From positions 496,001-560,000 of the forward strand of contig NZ_CP115784.1 in NCBI RefSeq assembly GCF_027913215.1: a stretch of DNA of 64,000 nucleotides. Reading direction: 5' to 3'. Positions 16,717 to 23,882 of the stretch are shown piece by piece. Source of the stretch: Paracoccus aerodenitrificans. GTDB taxonomy: Bacteria > Pseudomonadota > Alphaproteobacteria > Rhodobacterales > Rhodobacteraceae. The number at the start of each line of letters is the position of its first letter. The first letter of the stretch is position 1. The position numbers and the translations under genes are program-made. Under the pieces are notes generated by a model. The model saw nothing but the letters and a program-made list of their open reading frames with translations, made no database searches and was not told the DNA's origin.

Positions 16717-17460
16717 ATGGCAGGCCACTCAAAATGGGCGAATATCCAGCACCGCAAGGGTCGTCAGGACGCTATCCGCTCGAAACTGTTTTCCAAGCTT
16801 TCGAAGGAAATCACCGTCGCGGCGAAAATGGGCGATCCCGATCCTGAGAAGAATCCCCGTCTGCGTCTGGCGGTGAAAGAGGCGAAGTCGAACTCGGTGC
16901 CGAAGGATGTCATCGACCGCGCGATCAAGAAATCGCAGGGCGGCGATGCGGAAAGCTATGATGAGATCCGCTATGAGGGCTATGGCCCCAACGGCATCGC
17001 GATCATTGTCGAGGCTATGACGGATAACCGCAACCGCACCGCCTCGAATGTGCGTTCGACCTTCACCAAGAATGGCGGCGATCTGGGGCAGACCGGCAGT
17101 GTCAGCTTCATGTTCGACCGTGTGGGCGAGATCAAGTATCCGGTGGATGCGGGCGACGCCGATTCCGTCATGATGGCCGCGATTGAGGCCGGTGCCGACG
17201 ATGTCGAATCCGATGAGGACGGACACTGGATCTATTGCGCCGATACCGATCTGAACGATGTGTCCACCGCTCTGGAGGCCAGTCTGGGCGAATCCGAAAC
17301 CGCCAAGCTGATCTGGAAGCCTCAGGCCCCCACCGAGGTCACCGATATGGAGACCGCGCAGAAGCTGATGAAGCTGATCGAGACGCTGGAAGATGACGAT
17401 GACGTGCAGAACGTTACCGGCAATTTCGATCTCTCGGATGAGGTCGCCAGCCAGCTTTGA
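16717..17460 (+). CDS. YebC/PmpR-family protein
   Basis: 247-aa YebC/PmpR/TACO1-family protein. The start at 16717 gives the invariant family opening [19 protein letters not shown]. Other hallmarks are [49 protein letters not shown] and [14 protein letters not shown]. Family members were first described as DNA-binding regulators and more recently as ribosome-associated factors easing translation of proline-rich stretches; which role applies here cannot be read from sequence. It is often linked to ruvC-ruvA-ruvB, which are absent here. The stop abuts the convergent LysR gene with no gap. Confidence 0.95.
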   Translation: MAGHSKWANIQHRKGRQDAIRSKLFSKLSKEITVAAKMGDPDPEKNPRLRLAVKEAKSNSVPKDVIDRAIKKSQGGDAESYDEIRYEGYGPNGIAIIVEAMTDNRNRTASNVRSTFTKNGGDLGQTGSVSFMFDRVGEIKYPVDAGDADSVMMAAIEAGADDVESDEDGHWIYCADTDLNDVSTALEASLGESETAKLIWKPQAPTEVTDMETAQKLMKLIETLEDDDDVQNVTGNFDLSDEVASQL

Positions 17461-18333
17461 TCAGGGCTGCACCAGTGTCGCCTGTGCTGATCGTCTGATC
17501 GCGCGGGTCAGCGGCAGTAGCGCAGGGGCCATGATCCGCGTGACCTGCCAGTAAAGCGGCACCAGAAGCTCTGCATCCGGCAGCAGAGGCATCAGCCTGC
17601 CGCTCCTTAGATCGTCCCTGATCAGCAGATCCGGGTTCATGCCCCACCCCATGCCCAGCCTGACCGCCTGTGCGAATGGCTCGGTCGCGGGGATCAGATG
17701 GGTGGGAAAGACGACCGGCCTGCCGATCCGGCTGCGCACCCAGCCGGATTGCAGCCCGTCCTTGCTGTTGAAGGTCACCGCCGGGGCGCGGCCAAGCGCG
17801 TCAGCCGTGACGCCGTTTGGGAAATGCCGGGCCATGAAGTCTGGCGTGGCACAGGCGATATAGCGCATCGCCCCAAGCGCATGGCTGTCGCACCCGGCAA
17901 CAGGACCGCGCTGCGACGTGATCGCCGCGCTGACCAGCCCCGAGCGCAACCATGTTTCGGCATGTTCCTGATCGTCAATCACCAGATCCAACAATCCGGG
18001 CGCTTGCGGCAGCGCCTCAATGGCCCAGCTTGCGAGGCTGTCCGCATTCACCGCAATCCGGATCGTCGCCGGATCGGCGGCGCTGACAAGATCCGTTCTG
18101 ACCGCCTGTTCAAGCAGCCGCACCTGATCGAAATGCGCGACCAGCCTCAGCCCGGCCTGCGTCGCCGAGACCGGAGGCCCCCGGTCCAGCAGAACCTGAC
18201 CCGTCCGGCTTTCCAGCGTCTTGATCCGCTGGGATATCGCAGGCTGGGTCACGCCCAGAGCACTGGCTGCGGCGTCGAAGGAACCGCGGCGGATGATCTC
18301 TGCCAAAGCGGCAAGGGCGGGATAGTCGATCAT
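17461..18333 (-). CDS. ArgP-like LysR-family regulator
   Basis: 290-aa LysR-type regulator. The N-terminal winged helix reads DYPALAALAEIIRRGSFDAAASALGVTQPAISQRIKTLE (key parts GSFDAAASALGVTQPAISQR), close to ArgP/IciA, which control amino-acid export. The C-terminal effector domain follows, with conserved family spacing. It is divergent from a LysE-type exporter 89 bases away, the classic argP-argO (lysG-lysE) arrangement, so it probably activates the exporter in response to lysine, arginine or an analogue. The ATG at 18333 is used rather than an in-frame TTG at 18339. A palindrome with T-N11-A form overlaps the start codon and could mediate autoregulation. Confidence 0.85.
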   Translation of the reverse strand: MIDYPALAALAEIIRRGSFDAAASALGVTQPAISQRIKTLESRTGQVLLDRGPPVSATQAGLRLVAHFDQVRLLEQAVRTDLVSAADPATIRIAVNADSLASWAIEALPQAPGLLDLVIDDQEHAETWLRSGLVSAAITSQRGPVAGCDSHALGAMRYIACATPDFMARHFPNGVTADALGRAPAVTFNSKDGLQSGWVRSRIGRPVVFPTHLIPATEPFAQAVRLGMGWGMNPDLLIRDDLRSGRLMPLLPDAELLVPLYWQVTRIMAPALLPLTRAIRRSAQATLVQP

Positions 18334-18346
18334 AAACAAAATTTAT
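18332..18346. promoter_or_regulatory. Candidate LysR-type operator between argP-like and lysE genes
   Basis: ATAAACAAAATTTAT at 18332-18346 is an inverted repeat (ATAAA and TTTAT around five bases) containing a T-N11-A core at 18333-18345. It overlaps the start codon of the LysR gene and lies about 77 bases before the exporter start. The surrounding 18334-18422 interval is strikingly AT-rich for this window, as expected for a divergent promoter. Confidence 0.4.
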
Positions 18347-18422
18347 CTGCTAGAAGTATTATCAATTTTCATTATTTCCCGGCGGCAGACAAGAACAATG
18401 CCAGAGAAATATGAGGAAACGG

Positions 18423-19016
18423 ATGCACAGCTATCTTGCCGGTCTTGGAACGGGTCTTTCGCTGATCGTGGCAATCGGAGCGCAGAACGCCCTCGTTCTG
18501 CGGCAGGGTCTGCTGCGCAGCCATGTATTTGCGGTGTGCCTGTTCTGCGCTGTCTCGGACGCCATCCTCGTCTCGGTCGGCGTTTTCGGGGCGGGGCTGC
18601 TGTCGCGTATGGCTCCGTGGTTCACCGAGGTCATGCGTTGGGGCGGCGCGGTTTTTCTGTTGGTTTATGGACTTCGCGCGGCTCTCTCGGCTTTTCGCGG
18701 TGGAGATGCCTTGCGCGCCAGCGGACAGGCTCAGCTTTTCTGGCCGACAATGGCGACAGTGGCGGCAATGACCTGGGCGAATCCGCATGTTTATCTGGAT
18801 ACGGTGGTGCTTCTGGGTGCCGTTTCGGCCGATTTCACCGACAAGACCGCCTTTGCCGCCGGTGCCGTGACCGGATCGTTCCTTTTCTTCTTCGCCCTTG
18901 GCTATGGGGCGCGGCTTCTGGCCCCGGTCTTCGCCCGTCCCCGCGCCTGGCAGGTACTGGATCTGGGCATCGCCGCGATTATGTGGTCTATCGCTGTCAG
19001 GCTGATCAAAGGTTGA
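18423..19016 (+). CDS. LysE/ArgO-family amino acid exporter
   Basis: Inner-membrane exporter of the LysE family, 197 aa, with about five or six hydrophobic helices. The family opening GLSLIVAIGAQNALVLRQGLL (short form AIGAQNALVLRQG) is clear, as is AMTWANPHVYLDTVVLLG, the second conserved hairpin. Basic amino acids such as lysine and arginine are the usual substrates. The start at 18423 has GAGGA six bases upstream and is preferred over 18411. It is divergent from its likely regulator and four bases ahead of an EamA transporter gene that may share its transcript. Length fits ArgO/LysE. Confidence 0.88.
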   Translation: MHSYLAGLGTGLSLIVAIGAQNALVLRQGLLRSHVFAVCLFCAVSDAILVSVGVFGAGLLSRMAPWFTEVMRWGGAVFLLVYGLRAALSAFRGGDALRASGQAQLFWPTMATVAAMTWANPHVYLDTVVLLGAVSADFTDKTAFAAGAVTGSFLFFFALGYGARLLAPVFARPRAWQVLDLGIAAIMWSIAVRLIKG

Positions 19017-19020
19017 CGAC

Positions 19021-19914
19021 GTGACCGAGACAATACGCAACGACCTTGCCGGGGTTTTCTGGATGGTCGTGACGGGGCTGTGTTTTGTTGCCGTTAACGG
19101 ATTGGTCAAATATTTCGGGCAGGGTCTTCCTCCGGCCCAATCGGCTTTTATCCGCTTCCTGTTCGGGCTGGTGCTTCTTGCGCCGATCCTTGTGAAGATC
19201 GCCCGACAAGGCATTCCGAAAGATCTGTACGGGCCGTTCATCCTTCGCGGAGCGCTCCATACCCTTGCCGTCATCCTGTGGTTCTATGCGATGACGCAGA
19301 TCCCCATCGCCGAGGTGACCGCAATCGGCTTTCTCAATCCGATCATCGCGACGCTCGGCGCGGCGATCCTGCTGGGAGAGGCGCTGTCATGGCGTCGCGG
19401 CATGGCGATTCTGGTCGCTCTGGGCGGGGCGCTTGTTGTGTTGAGGCCGGGGATGAGAGTGCTGGAGCTGGGGCATCTGGCTCAGATTTCAGCGGCAGTG
19501 CTGTTCGGGCTGTCATATCTGGTCGCCCGCAGGGTGGCGCAGCGCGTCCCTGCCGAGATCGTCGTGGCGATGTTGTCCGTCACGGTGCCGATAGGGCTTT
19601 TTCCCCTTGCCCTGATCGGCTGGGTCACGCCCGATCCCGGCCAGCTTCTTGGTCTGGCGCTTGTCGCGGTCTTTGCCACGGCTGGCCATTATACGATGAC
19701 CCGCGCTTTTGCTGTCGCGCCGATGGCCGTGACCCAGCCAGTCACTTTTCTGCAATTGATCTGGGCCGGTTTGCTGGGCATGGCCCTGTTCGCCGAGCCG
19801 TTTGACCCGATGGTCATGCTCGGCGGCGGGATCATGATTGCGGCGATCAGCTATATTACCTGGCGCGAAGCGAGACTCCGCGCCAGTGAGGACAGTCAGC
19901 GGAATTCCGAATAG
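19021..19914 (+). CDS. EamA-family (DMT) transporter
   Basis: Ten-helix drug/metabolite transporter superfamily protein of 297 aa built from two EamA repeats. The first half contains FIRFLFGLVLLAPIL and the repeat motif AIGFLNPIIATLGAAILLGE; the second half ends TFLQLIWAGLLGMALFAEP followed by GGGIMIAAISYITWRE. Many such proteins export amino acids or purines, but the substrate is unknown. The GTG at 19021 lies four bases after the lysE stop, implying cotranscription; an internal ATG at 19063 is a weaker alternative. Its position next to a LysE exporter suggests an export role. Confidence 0.85.
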   Translation: MTETIRNDLAGVFWMVVTGLCFVAVNGLVKYFGQGLPPAQSAFIRFLFGLVLLAPILVKIARQGIPKDLYGPFILRGALHTLAVILWFYAMTQIPIAEVTAIGFLNPIIATLGAAILLGEALSWRRGMAILVALGGALVVLRPGMRVLELGHLAQISAAVLFGLSYLVARRVAQRVPAEIVVAMLSVTVPIGLFPLALIGWVTPDPGQLLGLALVAVFATAGHYTMTRAFAVAPMAVTQPVTFLQLIWAGLLGMALFAEPFDPMVMLGGGIMIAAISYITWREARLRASEDSQRNSE

Positions 19915-19928
19915 TATATGGGGCTGTA

Positions 19929-20927
19929 TCAGCGGCCCGAAAGCCGTGCGAGAACATCACGCCGGTGAACGACGCCGCCACCTTCAAGGGGGCGCGATTC
20001 GGCGTCGGACAATGCGGCAAGCAGCTCGCGCAGGGGCATTGAGGGCGGGATTGGTGGTCCCTCGGCGCTGCCCTCAACCGCCAGATCCTCGGCGGTCAGC
20101 ACGTCCAGCGGGTTCATATGGGCGACGAAATCAGCCACATACGCGCTTGCCGGGGAGGCGATGATTTCGCGGGGTGTGCCGGTCTGCACGATCCTGCCGC
20201 CCTCCATCAATGCGATGCGGTTGCCCAGTTTGAACGCCTCATCGAGGTCGTGACTGACGAACAGGATGCTGCGGCGGGTTCTGGCCTGAAGTTCCAGAAG
20301 CTCATCCTGCAGGCGGGTGCGGATCAGGGGGTCGAGCGCACTGAAAGGCTCATCCATGAGCAGGATCGGGGCCTCGGTCGCGAAGGCGCGGGCCAGACCG
20401 ACGCGCTGCTGCATGCCGCCGGACAACTCTCCGACCGGGCGGTCCGCCCAGTCACCAAGGCCGACCGTGGCAAGCTGATCCGTGACGCGTAATCGCCGCT
20501 GCGCTTTCGGCATTCCGGCAAGTTCCAGTCCAAGCCCGACATTATCCGCGACGCTGCGCCACGGCAGAAGGCCGAATTGCTGAAACACCATCGAGACATG
20601 GTTCAGCCGCAACTGCCGCAAGGTGGCTTTGTCGGCATCGCGCACAGAAATCATCCGATCGCCCATGCGGACCCGCACATCCCCGCGGATCACAGGGTTA
20701 AGCCCGTTCACCGCACGCAGCAGCGAGGATTTCCCCGACCCTGACAGCCCCATCAGGACTACGATCTCTCCGTCCTCGACCGTCAGGGTCGCATCATGGA
20801 CGCCGAGCACGTCGCCGGTAGCTTCCTCAATGGCGCTGCGGTCCAGCCCCTCATCGGCAAGGCTCAGCGCCTGACGGGGCGCATCGCCAAACACGAAAGA
20901 GCACGCGTCGAATTCAATTGCCGTCAC
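19929..20927 (-). CDS. choV: Choline ABC transporter ATP-binding protein ChoV
   Basis: ATPase of a quaternary-amine importer of the ProV/OpuA class, 332 aa. Walker A GLSGSGKS (60-67), Q-loop around Gln116 (FQQFGLLPWR), signature LSGGMQQR (168-175) and Walker B LLMDEP (189-194) are all intact. The long segment before Walker A (DRSAIEEATGDVLGVHDATL) is typical of ChoV/ProV. The C-terminal tail after residue 270 has only a partial regulatory region rather than two clear CBS domains. The GTG start overlaps the choW stop by four bases (GTGA). It is the last gene of choX-choW-choV; imported choline would feed glycine betaine synthesis, though betA/betB are not in the window. Confidence 0.9.
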   Translation of the reverse strand: MTAIEFDACSFVFGDAPRQALSLADEGLDRSAIEEATGDVLGVHDATLTVEDGEIVVLMGLSGSGKSSLLRAVNGLNPVIRGDVRVRMGDRMISVRDADKATLRQLRLNHVSMVFQQFGLLPWRSVADNVGLGLELAGMPKAQRRLRVTDQLATVGLGDWADRPVGELSGGMQQRVGLARAFATEAPILLMDEPFSALDPLIRTRLQDELLELQARTRRSILFVSHDLDEAFKLGNRIALMEGGRIVQTGTPREIIASPASAYVADFVAHMNPLDVLTAEDLAVEGSAEGPPIPPSMPLRELLAALSDAESRPLEGGGVVHRRDVLARLSGR

Positions 20928-21772
20928 GATTTTCTCCGGAAGCGCAGAAGCCGGTCCAGCATGATGGCGACCACGACGATGACCAGACCGGATTCGAAGC
21001 CAAGCGAGGTATTGACGCTGTTCAGCGCCCGCACCACTGGCACGCCAAGCCCCGACGCTCCGACAAGGGCGGCGATCACGACCATCGAGAGGGACAGCAT
21101 GATCGTCTGGTTCAGGCCGGCCATGATCTGCGGCAGGGCGCTTGGGATCTCGACCTTCCAGAGAAGCTGGCGCCCGGTTGCACCGAATGCGGTTCCGGCC
21201 TCACGCAGGGCGGCGGGCGTCGAGGAAATCCCAAGCTGGGTCAGCCGGATCGGCGCGGGCAGAACGAAGATCACCGTCGCGATCAGCCCTGGCACCATGC
21301 CGATTCCGAAAAACACGATGGCCGGGATCAGATAGACGAAAGTCGGCAGGGTCTGCATCAGGTCGAGAAGCGGTCTGACCCATGCATACAGCCTTGGCCG
21401 GTGGGCGAGGCCGATGCCGACCGGGACACCCACGCCCATGCAGACCACGCAGGATGCCAGCACCAGCGTCAGAGACTGCATCGTCTCATCCCAGTAATCC
21501 TGATTGAGGATGAACAGGAATCCCAGCCCGATCCCTGCCGAAACCAGAACCCGGCGCTGCAGCGCATAGGCAAGCAGCATGAACACCGCGATGAGGGCGA
21601 AGGGATGCGGCTCGGTCAGTGCGAACATGATCGCGTCGATCATGGATTGCAGGACCGTGGCAAGCAGGTCGAACACCGCGCGGGCATGGGTGGTCAGCCA
21701 GTCGAAGATCCATTCGGCGGCATCGCCGACAGGGATCTTCCGTTCGATGACCAGCTCTGTCAGTCGTTCCAA
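20924..21772 (-). CDS. choW: Choline ABC transporter permease ChoW
   Basis: Membrane permease of the ProW/ChoW type, 282 aa. The N-terminal soluble segment (KIPVGDAAEWIFDWLTTHAR) matches ChoW proteins, followed by about six helices. The binding-protein-dependent transport motif is in the region TFVYLIPAIVFFGIGMVPG...TQLGISSTPAALREAGTAFGA, with the EAA-loop like element PAALREAGTAFGATGRQLLW (short form ALREAGTAFGAT). It starts with TTG seven bases after the choX stop; no better ATG agrees with the family N-terminus. It overlaps choV by four bases. Confidence 0.9.
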   Translation of the reverse strand: MERLTELVIERKIPVGDAAEWIFDWLTTHARAVFDLLATVLQSMIDAIMFALTEPHPFALIAVFMLLAYALQRRVLVSAGIGLGFLFILNQDYWDETMQSLTLVLASCVVCMGVGVPVGIGLAHRPRLYAWVRPLLDLMQTLPTFVYLIPAIVFFGIGMVPGLIATVIFVLPAPIRLTQLGISSTPAALREAGTAFGATGRQLLWKVEIPSALPQIMAGLNQTIMLSLSMVVIAALVGASGLGVPVVRALNSVNTSLGFESGLVIVVVAIMLDRLLRFRRKS

Positions 21773-21779
21773 AAGAGGC

Positions 21780-22712
21780 TCAGCCTTCCAGCGCCGCAGT
21801 CAGCACCTCGACCGCGTCGCGACCGTCCTGCGCCGTCACGCCCTCCAGCCAGATGCTGGCCGCGTCAGGGTTTTCCTTCAGCCAGGAAGTCGCCGCATCC
21901 TCGGGCCTTTCCCCGTCATTCAGGATTGCGCCCATGATCTCGTTTTCCATCTCAAGCGAGAATTCGAGATTTTGCAGGAATTTTCCGACATTCGGGCAGT
22001 CCGCGACAAAGCCTGCGCGCGTGGTCGTGCGGACCTCTGCGCCGCCCAGGTTGGGGCCGAACACGTCATCGCCACCTTCCAGATAGGTCAGCTCGAACTG
22101 GCTGTTCATCGGATGCGGTTCCCAGCCGAGGAAGACGATCGGATTGCCGCTGCCGGTTTCGCGGGCGACCTGCGCCAGCATGCCCTGCTCCGAGGATTCC
22201 ACCACCTCGAACGTGCCCAGACCGAACTGGTTTTCGGCCACCATTTCGATCAGCAGGCGGTTGCCGTCATTGCCCGGCTCGATCCCGTAGATCTTTCCGT
22301 CCAGCTCACCCTGATGTTCGGCAATGGCAGAGAAATCCGTGATGCCCAAATCCGCCCCTGCCTTGTTGGTGGCCAGCGTATATTTCGCGCCGGTCAGATT
22401 GACGCGTATCATCTCGATCGTGCCGGCTTCGCGATAGGGGGCGATATCGGCTTCCATTGTCGGCATCCACAGACCGAGGAAGACATCGACATCATTGGTG
22501 GACATGGCCGTAAATGTGACCGGCAGCGAGAGAACCCTGATCTCGGTCTCATAGCCGAGCGCATCAAGGATCGTCGTCGCAACAGCCGTGGTTGCGGTGA
22601 TATCGGTCCAGCCCACATCCGAGAAACTGACCTGCTGGCAGGATTCCGGTTCCTGCGCGAAGGCGGGCAGGGCGAATGCTGAAGTCAGCAGCAAAGCGGC
22701 GAAGCGGGTCAT
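21780..22712 (-). CDS. choX: Choline-binding periplasmic protein ChoX
   Basis: Substrate-binding protein of the choline importer, 310 aa. The start at 22712 follows AGGAG and opens a Sec signal (MTRFAALLLTSAFALPAFA) with cleavage after residue 19. The mature protein begins with a cysteine-containing segment ESCQQVSFSDVGWTDI, typical of ChoX/OpuAC proteins, and contains LGLWMPTME and WEPHPMN, which contribute aromatic residues to a quaternary-ammonium cage in this family. The C-terminal part LKENPDAASIWLEGV closes the fold. It is first in the operon, behind a palindrome expected to bind a TetR/BetI-type regulator. Choline is preferred over glycine betaine by overall resemblance to ChoX, not by test. 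Confidence 0.9.
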   Translation of the reverse strand: MTRFAALLLTSAFALPAFAQEPESCQQVSFSDVGWTDITATTAVATTILDALGYETEIRVLSLPVTFTAMSTNDVDVFLGLWMPTMEADIAPYREAGTIEMIRVNLTGAKYTLATNKAGADLGITDFSAIAEHQGELDGKIYGIEPGNDGNRLLIEMVAENQFGLGTFEVVESSEQGMLAQVARETGSGNPIVFLGWEPHPMNSQFELTYLEGGDDVFGPNLGGAEVRTTTRAGFVADCPNVGKFLQNLEFSLEMENEIMGAILNDGERPEDAATSWLKENPDAASIWLEGVTAQDGRDAVEVLTAALEG

Positions 22713-22733
22713 GTCGTCTCCTCGAATATTGTC

Positions 22734-22749
22734 GATTGACCAGTCAATC
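22734..22749. promoter_or_regulatory. Candidate TetR/BetI-type operator upstream of choX
   Basis: gattgac (22734-22740) and gtcaatc (22743-22749) form a perfect inverted repeat around two bases, 22 bases upstream of the choX start. Size, symmetry and position fit a TetR-family operator, and BetI is the known choline-responsive member in related bacteria. No betI gene is in the window. Confidence 0.5.
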
Positions 22750-23090
22750 AGTCCAGCCTCTCCGGGCATCTGCCGGCCGCGCGATGCGCGGATACGAAGC
22801 CGTGCGCGGGAGACTAGCGGAAAGACCGAATTAATCAACGTCGCAATCCGGATGATTGTCCGTATGTGATGCGCCGCGTTGCGGTAAGTTGCCGGATGGT
22901 AATTTCTTTGTGCTGATTGGGCATCAAAGGGTTAGGAGGGTGGCTGAATACCAGTCCGTTCCGTTTGATTAGGTAAACCGTGTTCAATGGCAGAAGCTGG
23001 GGAAACAGCATGTGTTGGCAGATTTGCGGGACATTGCTGTAGGTTGGTCTTGCTGCGAAATTGGTTTAATCGTGTTTTAAGGAAACGTCC
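22750..23090. other. Intergenic region, no gene seen
   Basis: Between the choX operator and the GTG at 23091 only short, overlapping, low-quality ORFs occur. The sequence becomes AT-richer towards 23090 and ends with AAGGAA before the next start. No convincing hairpin or repeat was found; it should contain the choX promoter on one side and that of the 23091 gene on the other. Confidence 0.5.
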
Positions 23091-23546
23091 GTGATTAATG
23101 AAGTTGATGAATACAAGCGGGTTTTGCTCGCGATTCTTCGTGCCCATACAAGCACTGCTCTATCCATGTTGCAGTCGATAAACCGCTGTCTACCAGAGAA
23201 AACACGCAGTGTTCGGATCATGGTCCACGTGCCTCAAGACGCAGAGGGGATGTTTTCTGTCGTGGTACATCTCGATGGACCTGACCTATTTGTTCTCAAT
23301 AAGGCCATCGGCGACTTTCGATATCTTTTTGATGTGCGGGTTGTTAACGGGGCAATCACGCCTGATGTCCCCCTATTCGATCCGTTTGATCAACCTTTCA
23401 GTGTGAACGACGCCATCGTGGATATCGCCATGGTTTGGGTGAAAGAATTGTGGGCAACCTTCGGCGGGATGAAGGTTCACCTGCCCGTCACCATAGAGGG
23501 AGAAGATGGTTTTGGAAGCACTCCAACAATTTCCCTCACCGTTTGA
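23091..23546 (+). CDS. Hypothetical protein, orphan gene of AT-richer composition
   Basis: 151-aa soluble protein that I do not firmly recognise. The N-terminus is helical (INEVDEYKRVLLAILRAHT), followed by a segment VRIMVHVPQDAEGMFSVVVHLDGPDLFVLNKAI that looks like alternating strands, and a C-terminus ending GFGSTPTISLTV. No signal or membrane segment is present. The GTG start is preceded by AAGGAA. Codon use is less GC-biased than in dnaE or the choline operon, and it stands alone between non-coding stretches of more than 300 bases, features common in recently gained genes such as orphan immunity proteins. That role is speculation. Confidence 0.65.
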   Translation: MINEVDEYKRVLLAILRAHTSTALSMLQSINRCLPEKTRSVRIMVHVPQDAEGMFSVVVHLDGPDLFVLNKAIGDFRYLFDVRVVNGAITPDVPLFDPFDQPFSVNDAIVDIAMVWVKELWATFGGMKVHLPVTIEGEDGFGSTPTISLTV

Positions 23547-23882
23547 GCGAAGGCAATGGAACACGAAGCAGGCTCAGCTATGACGGTCACGAACGGCAGC
23601 TTTTGAAATCACAATCTTCTCAGTCTTTTTGTCGCACAGCATAATCGTAGAAACATGAGAGAAATGTTGCCGCAATGCACGGACACAGGGAAAGCACGCA
23701 TGTTACGTCCGCTGCCGGTCTTGCTGCCAAAGGGTGGTCCCGGTCGCCCCGACAGACAAAAAGCCGTGGTTTCCGGCTGACCTGCCGCCCGGCCCGGTTA
23801 CTGCCCCTCATGACGCCCCTTGCTGCGGATTCTCACGCCTCCGGGAATTGCGCTTTCCGGCATCAGGCCATAGCTTCGCGTC
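23547..23882. other. Intergenic region before dnaE, no gene supported
   Basis: About 336 bases without a convincing gene. A 41-codon ORF from 23655 contains a short LLPKGGPGRP segment vaguely like the start of some IS5-type transposases, but nothing extends the match. The dnaE promoter should lie here. No hairpin or repeat stands out. Confidence 0.4.

Noticed and set aside
23655..23780. Short frame with LLPKGGPGRP, reminiscent of an IS5-type transposase N-terminus
   Set aside because: Only about ten residues look similar, there are no terminal inverted repeats or further transposase motifs, so a mobile-element remnant cannot be supported.
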